Source: Leptolyngbya sp. 'hensonii' (GTDB taxonomy: Bacteria > Cyanobacteriota > Cyanobacteriia > GCF-001939115). From it: DNA of 64,000 nucleotides. The stretch spans positions 1 to 64,000 of the forward strand of contig NZ_MQTZ01000020.1 in NCBI RefSeq assembly GCF_001939115.1, in the 5' to 3' direction. How positions within the stretch are numbered: the first letter of the stretch is position 1; each line of letters starts with the position of its first letter. The notes under the pieces are model-generated. The model saw nothing but the letters and a program-made list of their open reading frames with translations. It was not told the DNA's origin and searched no databases. The position numbers and the translations under genes are program-made. Positions 53,253 through 61,960 of this stretch are shown piece after piece.

Positions 53253-53376
53253 AGGATCGAAAATTAAATAAAGTTGGGGTTTGGGGACTTTGGCTGGCAA
53301 AACGTTTTTCGAATGCCTTCAAGCAGGGGCAACGCCCCTGCACCCCAATGGTGCATCTTGTTGAGTTCGTCATCCT
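53253..53376. repeat. MITE-like repeat, copy D (124 bp, inverted orientation)
   Basis: Read on the minus strand, it follows the order of copies A and B: AGGATGACGAACTCAACAA at one end, ATTGGGGTGCAGGGGCG in the middle and the AGGATCGAAAATTAAATAA end. It lies directly after copy C, separated by one base, and ends 13 bases before the CHAT-CHASE2 ATG. Confidence 0.7.
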
Positions 53377-53389
53377 CAGTGGCGTTGTT

Positions 53390-55744
53390 ATGAGTCAATC
53401 AGTTGTCTTGAATTTAGGTCGTGGTAATTGTCAGCAAGGGTTTGCAACGGTTGTTGCCCAGTTTTGGCAACCCGATCGGGCTACCCCAGTGCAATTTACT
53501 GGCAGTCTTCCCCCTGCCAGGGACCTGATTGAGTTATATCACCAGTGGCAACGACTTTACGAGAGCATGTACGCCAGTTTGGGCTGGCGTTGCCGCCAAA
53601 CTCCGATCGGGGGCGATACCCTTGACTTTGAATTTGAACGGTCTGACATCACCCATATTTCCCGGGCTGAATTCGATCGCCTGTCCCAGATGTTGCAGCA
53701 GCGAATGAATCACTGGCTCAACACAGACGCCTTCCGCAATATTGAGCGCAAGTTGCGGACCCAACTCTCCCTATCGGAAGAATTTCGCTTCATCATTACG
53801 GCTGAAGATAGTCAGGTGTTACGTCTGCCCTGGTTCCTCTGGCAATTTTTTGAAGACTATCCCCAGGTGGAGATTGCCCTCAGTCCGCCGGATTATGCCC
53901 ATTCCCGCAAAGTTCCCCGACCTGTGACCCGGCGGAAGGTAAAAATTTTGGCGATTTTGGGGGATCAACAGGGAATTGATCTGTCCGAGGACCAGCGATT
54001 TTTAGAACAATTGCCTGATACTGAGTTGAAGCTTTTGGTGGAGCCGAAACCGGTGGTGCTGAATCAACATCTCTGGGAGGCTGGCTGGGATATTCTCTTT
54101 TTTGCTGGGCATAGTTCCAGTCAGGAAAAGGGGCAGATTCAGCTCAATCCTGAGGATGCCTTGACGATCGGCCAGTTAAAATATGGGCTAAAAAAGGCGA
54201 TCGCCCATGGCCTAAAGCTGGCAATTTTCAACTCCTGTGATGGGCTGGAACTGGCCCGCGACCTGGCTGATCTCCATATTCCCCAGGTCATCATCATGCG
54301 GGAGCCTGTGCCCGATCGGGTGGCCCAGGAGTTCCTCAAACAGTTTCTGATGGCCTTTGCTGGAGGTCAATCCCTCTATTTGGCGGTGCGGGAGGCCAGG
54401 GAAAAATTACAGATTCTGGAATCCGAATTTCCCGGTGCCAGTTGGCTCCCCGTAATTTGTCAGAACCCCTCGGAAGTGCCTACCCACTGGAACGATTGGC
54501 GGGGTGTTTCCTCCGCCCCCCGGCAAGTCTTTTCTCGCCGTCAACCGTATCAAAGGTTGCTGATCCGGAGTTTGCTAGTCACCGGGGTCATTGCCTGTGT
54601 GCGGGGGCTGGGTGCCTTGCAGGGACTGGAACTGGCAGCCTACGACCAGTTCATCCGCTGGCGACCCGCCGAACCTGCAGATTCCAGGATCGTGGTGGTC
54701 ACGATCGATCGGGCCGATGTCCTGGCCCAGGGGAATGAGCCGCGCCAGGGATCCCTGTCCGATCGCACCCTCAGTCGGCTGCTGGATACCCTGAAGCGCT
54801 CTCGGGCCAGTCTGATTGGGTTAGATCTCTATCGAGATTTCCCCGTTAGTTCCGCTGCCCCTGAACTGGCTCAAGAGCTGCGTCAGAACGATCGACTGAT
54901 TGCCATCTGCAAACGTCCAGACAGTGAAAGCAATGCCAGTAGCATTGCCCCACCGCCCGAAATCCGACCCACCCAGGTTGGATTCAGTGATTTTGTCGAA
55001 GACTCGGATGGGGTTGTGCGGCGTCATCTGCTGGCGATGTCTACCAAAACAGCCTCCTCTTGCACACCGACCTATGCTTTCAGCACCGAACTGGCCCTGC
55101 GGTATTTGCGCGATCGGGGGGTGAAAAGCCAGATCACTCCCCAGGGGAACCTGCAATTGGGCCAGACCATCGTCCCCAAATTGACCCGCCGCACGGGGGG
55201 CTACCAGCCGGTCGATGCCAGGGGAACGCAATTGCTGCTCAACTATCGGGCCAATCCGTCCCACAGTGTCACCCAAGTCTCTGTCCGTCAGGTGCTGAAC
55301 CGTCAAATTGACCCCACAGCCTTCGAGGATAAGATTGTCCTGATCGGCACTATCTTCCCGGATAACGGCGACTACTGGCCCACGCCCTATGGCAAAAACT
55401 TTGCCCGCCAGGTTCCGGGCGTTTTGCTCCAGGCCACCCTGGTCAGCCAGTTGATCAGTGCTTCTTTAGATCAGCGACCCCTGCTCTGGGTCTGGCATCC
55501 CCTGGTGGAGTGGTTCTGGATCTGGGGATGGGCCTTGGCCGGTGCGGGTCTGGTCTGGTCTGTGGCCTCACCGTTGCACCGCATCCTGGCCTGCAGTGCT
55601 GCTGGATTGGTCTTGACGGGCAGTTGCCTGTTCATTCTGATCAAAGGGGGCTGGGTGCCTGTTGTCCCGCCGCTCCTGTCCCTGGGCTTGACCGCCAGTT
55701 ATGTTGCCTATTTACTGCCGTTACGGTTACGGGATCAGCCATGA
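53390..55744 (+). CDS. CHAT-CHASE2 membrane protein (caspase-like plus extracytoplasmic sensor)
   Basis: This encodes 784 residues from the ATG at 53390; the earlier frame start at 53348 falls inside a repeat and is rejected. Residues about 185-370 form a CHAT protease-like domain with the catalytic pair His241 (FFAGHSSS) and Cys283 (IFNSCDGLEL). A membrane helix follows near 400-415 (LLIRSLLVTGVIACVRG), then a CHASE2 domain outside the membrane (about 420-680; VVVTIDRADVLAQ and NPTAFEDKIVLIGT-type elements), and three C-terminal helices. CHASE2 is a sensor module normally linked to kinases or cyclases. Here it is linked to a possible protease, suggesting an external signal that releases internal proteolysis. 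Confidence 0.88.
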   Translation: MSQSVVLNLGRGNCQQGFATVVAQFWQPDRATPVQFTGSLPPARDLIELYHQWQRLYESMYASLGWRCRQTPIGGDTLDFEFERSDITHISRAEFDRLSQMLQQRMNHWLNTDAFRNIERKLRTQLSLSEEFRFIITAEDSQVLRLPWFLWQFFEDYPQVEIALSPPDYAHSRKVPRPVTRRKVKILAILGDQQGIDLSEDQRFLEQLPDTELKLLVEPKPVVLNQHLWEAGWDILFFAGHSSSQEKGQIQLNPEDALTIGQLKYGLKKAIAHGLKLAIFNSCDGLELARDLADLHIPQVIIMREPVPDRVAQEFLKQFLMAFAGGQSLYLAVREAREKLQILESEFPGASWLPVICQNPSEVPTHWNDWRGVSSAPRQVFSRRQPYQRLLIRSLLVTGVIACVRGLGALQGLELAAYDQFIRWRPAEPADSRIVVVTIDRADVLAQGNEPRQGSLSDRTLSRLLDTLKRSRASLIGLDLYRDFPVSSAAPELAQELRQNDRLIAICKRPDSESNASSIAPPPEIRPTQVGFSDFVEDSDGVVRRHLLAMSTKTASSCTPTYAFSTELALRYLRDRGVKSQITPQGNLQLGQTIVPKLTRRTGGYQPVDARGTQLLLNYRANPSHSVTQVSVRQVLNRQIDPTAFEDKIVLIGTIFPDNGDYWPTPYGKNFARQVPGVLLQATLVSQLISASLDQRPLLWVWHPLVEWFWIWGWALAGAGLVWSVASPLHRILACSAAGLVLTGSCLFILIKGGWVPVVPPLLSLGLTASYVAYLLPLRLRDQP

Positions 55745-55773
55745 ATCATTGTTTCAAGTAGGAGCCTGGTTTT

Positions 55774-56598
55774 ATGAGTCACTTACACGGTTTTAAACAG
55801 ATTGTCGTGGTTCCGCTGTGCCTGGGGTTGATCAGTTTGGCGATCGTTCCAGGGCCTGGAGCGACGAAACAGCCCCTACAAAATGCCTCCGGGCCAGCCA
55901 CATCCGATCTGCGGTTCATTCCACCTGTCTTGAGCAATACCGCTGAGGAACCGGGAGGCCGCTCTCGTGGGGGTGGGAGTCGGGGCGACTGTGCCCGCTA
56001 CATTAATCTCACAGCCCTGGCTCCCAGCATCACCCTCGATCAGAAGGAGATTGTTTTGGGCCTGACAACAACTGCCCGCCCAACCTTCTGGTTTTATGTG
56101 CCCAGTGAACTCACCCGTGAGGCATTTGTAGAATTTGTTCTGCAAGATCGGAATGACAATCTGATTTACGAAACCAAGTTCAAAGCCGCTAAAACCCCCT
56201 CTGGCATCATCAGTGTGAGATTGCCCGATACGGCAGCAACCCTGGAACCCAATCGGTCCTATCAGTGGACCCTCTCCATTTACTGTAATCCGGCCAAACC
56301 CTCGGAATCTTCGTTTGTGCAGGGGTTGATCCGACGGGTGGCCCTGAAACCGGAACTGCAGGGTCAAATTGACAAGACTTCGAATCCCCTAGAACGGGCC
56401 AAACGCTATGCCCAGGCGGGAATCTGGTATGATGCCCTCACCATCCTGGGAAATTCCCTCCAACGGCAGGGGAATCAGGACCCGAAGTTGGCGGCGGCCT
56501 GGGCTAATTTGCTGCAACAGGCTGGTTTAGCGGATATTGCCAGAGTTCCTTTAGTTCCCTGCTGTCGCCCCCAAGGGGATCAACGGTCTGGTCTGTAA
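55774..56598 (+). CDS. DUF928 family secreted protein
   Basis: This encodes 274 residues starting at the ATG 55774, with AGGAG about 9 bases upstream. A signal or anchor helix (FKQIVVVPLCLGLISLAIV) begins the chain. A glycine/arginine-rich segment (GGRSRGGGSRGDCARY) precedes the conserved DUF928 core: FWFYVPSELTREAFVEFVLQ, DNLIYETKFK and SYQWTLSIYCNP. Family function is unknown. It has an immunoglobulin-like beta fold by appearance and is expected in the periplasm. It lies between CHAT-CHASE2 and the haemagglutinin-type gene. Confidence 0.86.
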   Translation: MSHLHGFKQIVVVPLCLGLISLAIVPGPGATKQPLQNASGPATSDLRFIPPVLSNTAEEPGGRSRGGGSRGDCARYINLTALAPSITLDQKEIVLGLTTTARPTFWFYVPSELTREAFVEFVLQDRNDNLIYETKFKAAKTPSGIISVRLPDTAATLEPNRSYQWTLSIYCNPAKPSESSFVQGLIRRVALKPELQGQIDKTSNPLERAKRYAQAGIWYDALTILGNSLQRQGNQDPKLAAAWANLLQQAGLADIARVPLVPCCRPQGDQRSGL

Positions 56599-56660
56599 AT
56601 AACTCGCATGATCTAGTCCTTCCCGCAGGACCTGGTGTGTATTCAGAGGAGGCCATCAGT

Positions 56661-59264
56661 ATGGTGAGAATGTTACAGGTCCATCTCTCCAGAAGCCTTG
56701 TTGTGAGGGGGAGCGGACTGATAGGTGTCGGACTCTTAGCACTACAACTCCCCTGCCCAGGGCAGGCCCAAATTGTGCCCGATTCTACCCTGGGTCCAGG
56801 GCAATCCAGCCTGACCCCAAATGTGATCCTTAAAGGGCAACCTGCCCTGCGCATTGATGGGGGCACCCTACGGGGGAGCAATCTCTTCCACAGCTTCTCG
56901 CAGTTTAATGTGGGCGATCTGGAGCGTGTCTATTTTGCCAACCCGGCAGACATTCAGGCGATCGTCACCCGTGTGACCGGTGGCAACCCTTCCAATATTC
57001 TGGGCACCCTGGGGGTGGCTGGGCCAGCCAGCCTGTTTCTGATCAACCCGAATGGAATTTACTTTGGCCCCAATGCTCGCCTGGATATCACGGGCTCTTT
57101 TGTGGCCACGACTGCCGATCGACTGAAGTTTGCGGATGGGAGCGAATTCAGTGCCACCCATCCCCAGGCTCCGCCCCTGCTCACCGTCAGCATCATACCC
57201 GGTATGCAGTTTGGGTCCAGTGCGCCGATGGCCACGATTTTCAACCAGGGGCAACTCAGGACGGGCCAGGATCTGGTGCTCGTGGCAGGGACCCTACGGA
57301 GCCAGGGACAACTGCAGGCCGGTCGAGATCTGATCCTGAGATCGTCCGATCTGCTCCAAGTCCAGAATGCTTCCCTCACGGTGACCAGCAATGGCCCTAC
57401 CCTGGGGACCATCACTATCGAGTCTCCGGCTAATGTCTTGCTGGATAACACCCAGATCACCACCAACAGTACCAACCATCCCCAGGGGGGCGGTGATATT
57501 GTGCTGACGGCAGCGAATCTGTTAGCCCTGAATGGGTCTAACCTGTTCACCACCACCAGCGGTGCGGGTCGATCCGGGGATGTCAGAATCACCACGTCCC
57601 AGACAACCACCTTTAATAGCAGCCGGATGACGACAGAAACCCGCAGTAGTGGTGCAGGGGGATTGGTGATAGTCAATACCCAACGGCTAACCCTGCAGAA
57701 TTCCAGCGTCTGGCGAGCCATTACCTTTGGTTCTGGACCAGGGGGAACCTTGACGATCGACGCAGCGGATTCAGTCAACCTGAGTCAAAGCTTGCTGGCC
57801 GTAGAAACCCGCGCTGGTTCTGGGCAGGGTGGCGATCTGGCAGTTACCACCCCGATGCTGAATGTTGATGGTAGTAGAGTGACAACAACAGTTCTACCCG
57901 ATGCCTTGGGTCGGGGTGGTGATATTTTGGTGCAGGCTAATGTGATTAATATTTCAGGGAACTTTAACCTGCCCCCTGGTCCACCGTCAGGGCTCTTTGC
58001 CGGAACGGTCGGTGGACCTGCTCCGGCAGGGAATATTGTGATTCAACCCCTGGCGGGCTATCCAACCCTCACGGTTAATTTTCTGGACAGTAATGACAGC
58101 ATTTCTGTCGCGGGTGGCCAGGGTCAGGGTGGCAATGTCATCCTGACTGCCCCTGAAGCCGTTACGATCCAGGGAGCTGGGAGGATTAACGTTTCTACGG
58201 GGGGTCCAGCCCCAGCCGGACGATTGTTGATTAGCAGTGGGGTTGTGATCCTTGATGGGGTCTTTTTGGAAGCGAATAGCTCTGGCTCTGGCTCTGGGGG
58301 CGATATCCTGATCACAGGAAAGTCCTTGCTCCTCTCGAATGGGGGAAGAGTTTTTACGGTGGCCAGAAACAGTGGCCCTGCTGGCAATATTGAGCTGCGG
58401 CTATCGGATCAGGTTATCCTCTCTGGGACAGGGACGGGGTTGTTTGCTGGAACGACCCCTAATTCCAGGGGCAACAGCGGTAATGTCATCATCGACCCGC
58501 AAACGGTTTTGATTCAGGATGGGGCAGGGATTGCCGTGAATAGTTTGGGCCGTGGTATTGGGGGGAATGTGGCAATTCAGGCTGGGAATTTGACCCTCGA
58601 TCGCAATGCCTTTATTTCAGCCGAAACAGCTAACAGCAATGGCGGGAATATCAATCTCCAGATCAATAATGTTTTGCTCTTGCGCCGCAATAGCACCATC
58701 TCTGCTACCGCTGGCGGGACGGGGGATGGGGGCAATGTGCAGATCACAGCTACTTTTGTGGTGGCCAATCCGTTTGAGAATAGTGATATCACCGCCAATG
58801 CGTTGTTTGGCAAGGGGGGCAACCTGCGGATTACCAGTCAGGCTGTACTCGGTCTGAAATTTGGCAATCAACTGACGCCGTTTAGTGATATCACGGCCAG
58901 TTCTGAATTTGGGGCTGATGGCCAGGTGGATCTGAATACCCCCAATACCGATCCCCAGCGGGGGCTGGTAAACCTGCCGGTAGATCTGCTAGATGCGACC
59001 CAGCAGATTGCGCAGGGTTGTGGTTCCCCTGGTTCTCAGCAGTCGGGTCGGTTTGTCAATGCCGGACGGGGTGGCCTCCCGCCAAGCCCGGCGGATCCCC
59101 TCAGTCGGGACCTGTTCTGGCAGGACCTACAACTCTATGGGTTGGGGGATGACCCCTGGCTATCCGGACCCCCACAACCCGGAGGGAATGGGTCTCCCAG
59201 GATTGCAAGGATTGCCTGCTCCAGATCCTTGGCCCGTCCCTCCAATCAGGAGGGGGCACCATGA
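56661..59264 (+). CDS. Filamentous-haemagglutinin-type secreted protein (TpsA)
   Basis: This encodes 867 residues from the ATG at 56661; AGAGGAGG lies 9 bases upstream. A signal peptide is visible (VVRGSGLIGVGLLALQLPCPG). The two-partner secretion (haemagglutinin N-terminal) domain occupies about 30-160, with FHSFSQFNVGDLERVYF and LFLINPNGIYFGPNARLDI (the NPNGI signature). The rest is a right-handed beta-helix of glycine- and asparagine-rich repeats (GGNVILTAPEAVTIQGAG; GGDILITGKSLLLSNGG). It should be secreted by a TpsB outer-membrane transporter, which is not in the window, and act as an adhesin or surface protein. It ends in ATGA overlap with the CHAT gene. Confidence 0.92.
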   Translation: MVRMLQVHLSRSLVVRGSGLIGVGLLALQLPCPGQAQIVPDSTLGPGQSSLTPNVILKGQPALRIDGGTLRGSNLFHSFSQFNVGDLERVYFANPADIQAIVTRVTGGNPSNILGTLGVAGPASLFLINPNGIYFGPNARLDITGSFVATTADRLKFADGSEFSATHPQAPPLLTVSIIPGMQFGSSAPMATIFNQGQLRTGQDLVLVAGTLRSQGQLQAGRDLILRSSDLLQVQNASLTVTSNGPTLGTITIESPANVLLDNTQITTNSTNHPQGGGDIVLTAANLLALNGSNLFTTTSGAGRSGDVRITTSQTTTFNSSRMTTETRSSGAGGLVIVNTQRLTLQNSSVWRAITFGSGPGGTLTIDAADSVNLSQSLLAVETRAGSGQGGDLAVTTPMLNVDGSRVTTTVLPDALGRGGDILVQANVINISGNFNLPPGPPSGLFAGTVGGPAPAGNIVIQPLAGYPTLTVNFLDSNDSISVAGGQGQGGNVILTAPEAVTIQGAGRINVSTGGPAPAGRLLISSGVVILDGVFLEANSSGSGSGGDILITGKSLLLSNGGRVFTVARNSGPAGNIELRLSDQVILSGTGTGLFAGTTPNSRGNSGNVIIDPQTVLIQDGAGIAVNSLGRGIGGNVAIQAGNLTLDRNAFISAETANSNGGNINLQINNVLLLRRNSTISATAGGTGDGGNVQITATFVVANPFENSDITANALFGKGGNLRITSQAVLGLKFGNQLTPFSDITASSEFGADGQVDLNTPNTDPQRGLVNLPVDLLDATQQIAQGCGSPGSQQSGRFVNAGRGGLPPSPADPLSRDLFWQDLQLYGLGDDPWLSGPPQPGGNGSPRIARIACSRSLARPSNQEGAP

Positions 59265-61960
59265 GGCCCCGATCGCCCCAGCCTTATTTCCTCAGGCGGT
59301 TGAGTCTCTTTCTGCTGACCTGGTGCTGTGTCCTCTTGCTAGGTCTGCCCCATCCCCTGCTGGCCCATCCCCCTGTGGCTCCGGAGGCCCGGAATCCGAC
59401 CGGGGCGGCGCTCTCTCGCCCGCCTCTAGGACTCCCCCTGGCGGACCTGCAGGTGGCTGTCCCGATGGAATTAGCTCAGGCCAATGACTCCCAGGCAACG
59501 ACCCAGGTGCAAGAGGGGATGGCCCTCTACCAGGCGGGTCGTTACCAGGATGCGATCGCCCTCTGGCAACAGGCGGTTGATCGATATCAGGGGCAGGGCG
59601 ATCGACTGGGACAGGCCATGGTGCTGAATCAGATGGCCCAGGCTTACCAGGCTTTACGGCAATGGGAACCTGCTCAGGCAGTTATTTCCAGGAGCTTTGC
59701 CCTGCTGGAACCTGCTACCGAAACGTCCCGATCGGGCCTGCTGCTGGCCCAGCTCTGGAACATTCAGGGACTCTCCCAATTGAATCAGGGCCAGTCTGAA
59801 CAGGCGATACGGTCCTGGCAACGGGCGGCTGATCTTTATACCCGTGCAGGTCAGAAAACGGGTCGCCTCGGCAGTTTGATTAACCTGGCCCAGGCACAAC
59901 AATCTCTGGGCTTCTATCGGCAGGCTCAGGCCATCTTGCTGCAGGTGTATCAAACGTTGATTCAGGAGCCTGACTCCCGCTTGAAGGCAATGGGCTTGCT
60001 CCATCTGGGGAACATCCTGCGGTTGACGGGGGGAGTGAACCTGGCTCAGGTGAATACTCCTTTAAGTTCACAACAGGTTTTGGAGGATGCTCTTGGTATA
60101 GCTCAGCGCCTACAGGAGCCTGATTTAGTTGCAACCATGCTGCTCAGTCTGGGAAATACGGCCTGGGCCGATCGCCAACTGGATCGGGCGATCGCCTGCT
60201 ATCAGCAGGCTCAGAAAATGGGCAGCGATGCCCTCACCCATCTGCAGGCTGGCCTGAATCAGTTGGCCCTCACCCTCGATCGGCAGCAATGGACGATCGC
60301 CCCCTCCCTGGTGCCGCCCCTGCGGGAACAGGTGCAGCGGCTACCGATCAGTCATGCCAGTCTCTACGCCCGTCTGCATCTGTCTCAGAGCTTAATTAAA
60401 CTCCTGCAGGTTCGGTCGATCGACGCCCAGGAAATTTTGCCAGAGTTAGAAGCTGCCCTTGCTGCTGCCAGGAGCCTGAGAGATCCACGGGCGGAATCCT
60501 ATGCCCTGGGTTATCAGGGGAAGGTGTATGAACAGGTTGATGCCTGGACCAGAGCCCAGACCTCTACTGAACAGGCCCTACTGGTGGCGCAAAATATGAC
60601 TGCGCCTGACATTACTTACCAGTGGGAATGGCAACTGGGGAGAATTCTGCGGCGGCAACATCAACCCCAACTGGCACGGGTTGCATTTGCCCAGGCTTAT
60701 GAAAACCTGAAGTCCCTGCGACAGGACCTGATCGCAGTCAATCCTGAAATCCAGTTCAACTTTCGAGAGCAGGTTGAACCCGTTTATCGGGATTATATTG
60801 ACTTACTGGTACCGTCGGGTCAATTTTCCACCCGCAGAACGGCTGAAGTCCCCCATGGGAATGCGGCGAATTTGATTGAAGCCCGTCAGGTGCTGGAATC
60901 GTTCCGCTTGGCTGAGCTGACCAACTTTCTGGGGAGCAATTGTCTGCAACCCGTGGCCATTGACCAGATTGCCCAGGTGCATGATGCTGCCATCCTCTAT
61001 CCCATCATGCTGCCCGATCGGCTGGCAGTGATTGTGAGTCTTCCTAATGAACTGTTGTCCTATACCGTTGATGTGACTCAGGATCAGGTGACGGAGGTCG
61101 TGGACCGCTTGAGACGAGAGTGGGAAAAGCCCTATACCTCGCCTCAGGGAAAACAGTTGTCTCAACAACTGGAGCGCTGGCTGATTCAACCGATCGACCA
61201 GCACCTGAGTCAGGCCCAGATCAAAACCCTGGTCTTTGTGCTGGATGGAAACCTGCGGAATGTGCCGATGGCGGCCCTCTACAATGGTCGGCAGTATTTA
61301 ATTGAGCGCTATGCGGTCGCCCTGGCTCCCGGATTAACCTTACTCGCCCCGTCTCCGCTGAAGGAAAAACAGTTCAATGCCCTGCTGGTCGGCTTAACCC
61401 AGGCTCGACAGGGATTTCCGGAACTGGTCAATGTGGCCCCAGAAATTCAAACCATCCAATCTCTCATGCCCAGTCAGGTGCTGCTGAATGAAACCTTTAC
61501 GAAGAAAAACTTACAGACCCTGGTGCAGGCTGCTCCCTTTTCGATCGTGCATCTGGCCACCCACGGCCAGTTTGGTTCAACTGTGGACCAAACCTTCATT
61601 CTGACCTGGGATGGTCGGTTGAACGTAAATGAGTTACGCAATTTGTTGCAAACCAAAAACCAAGCGATCGATCTGCTGGTCTTGAGTGCCTGCGAAACTG
61701 CTGCTGGAGATGAGCGAGCTGCGCTGGGTCTGGCGGGCGTTGCAGTTCAGTCCGGTACCCGCAGAACCCTGGCTTCCCTTTGGAGCGTGGATGATCAGTC
61801 GGGGGCGGTTTTTATTCGCTACTTCTATGAGGCTCTGGTGAAGGGGACGGGTAGCAGTGCTGATGCCTTACGTCAGGCCCAGCGTCTTCTCTTGAAAAAC
61901 CCTAGCTATCGTCATCCCCGTTACTGGGCCCCCTATGTGTTATTGGGGAGCTGGTTGTAG
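59261..61960 (+). CDS. TPR-CHAT protein (caspase-like protease family)
   Basis: This encodes 899 residues; the start overlaps the stop of the haemagglutinin gene (ATGA) and has AGGAGGGG close upstream. A signal peptide (LSLFLLTWCCVLLLGLPHPL) leads to a TPR-rich region (about 70-480). The C-terminal CHAT domain (about 560-899) has the catalytic His768 in HLATHG and Cys811 in LSACETA. CHAT proteins are caspase-related peptidases, some known to activate effectors such as gasdermins or to process partners. Here the signal peptide puts it in the periplasm or outside. Coupled expression with the haemagglutinin suggests that protein is its substrate or partner. The end overlaps the convergent GGDEF gene by 21 bases. 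Confidence 0.92.
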   Translation: MRPRSPQPYFLRRLSLFLLTWCCVLLLGLPHPLLAHPPVAPEARNPTGAALSRPPLGLPLADLQVAVPMELAQANDSQATTQVQEGMALYQAGRYQDAIALWQQAVDRYQGQGDRLGQAMVLNQMAQAYQALRQWEPAQAVISRSFALLEPATETSRSGLLLAQLWNIQGLSQLNQGQSEQAIRSWQRAADLYTRAGQKTGRLGSLINLAQAQQSLGFYRQAQAILLQVYQTLIQEPDSRLKAMGLLHLGNILRLTGGVNLAQVNTPLSSQQVLEDALGIAQRLQEPDLVATMLLSLGNTAWADRQLDRAIACYQQAQKMGSDALTHLQAGLNQLALTLDRQQWTIAPSLVPPLREQVQRLPISHASLYARLHLSQSLIKLLQVRSIDAQEILPELEAALAAARSLRDPRAESYALGYQGKVYEQVDAWTRAQTSTEQALLVAQNMTAPDITYQWEWQLGRILRRQHQPQLARVAFAQAYENLKSLRQDLIAVNPEIQFNFREQVEPVYRDYIDLLVPSGQFSTRRTAEVPHGNAANLIEARQVLESFRLAELTNFLGSNCLQPVAIDQIAQVHDAAILYPIMLPDRLAVIVSLPNELLSYTVDVTQDQVTEVVDRLRREWEKPYTSPQGKQLSQQLERWLIQPIDQHLSQAQIKTLVFVLDGNLRNVPMAALYNGRQYLIERYAVALAPGLTLLAPSPLKEKQFNALLVGLTQARQGFPELVNVAPEIQTIQSLMPSQVLLNETFTKKNLQTLVQAAPFSIVHLATHGQFGSTVDQTFILTWDGRLNVNELRNLLQTKNQAIDLLVLSACETAAGDERAALGLAGVAVQSGTRRTLASLWSVDDQSGAVFIRYFYEALVKGTGSSADALRQAQRLLLKNPSYRHPRYWAPYVLLGSWL

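Noticed and set aside
53113-53376. Possible CRISPR or long terminal repeat array
   Set aside because: The repeats are two adjacent MITE-like elements with inverted ends and differing cores, not regularly spaced identical repeats.
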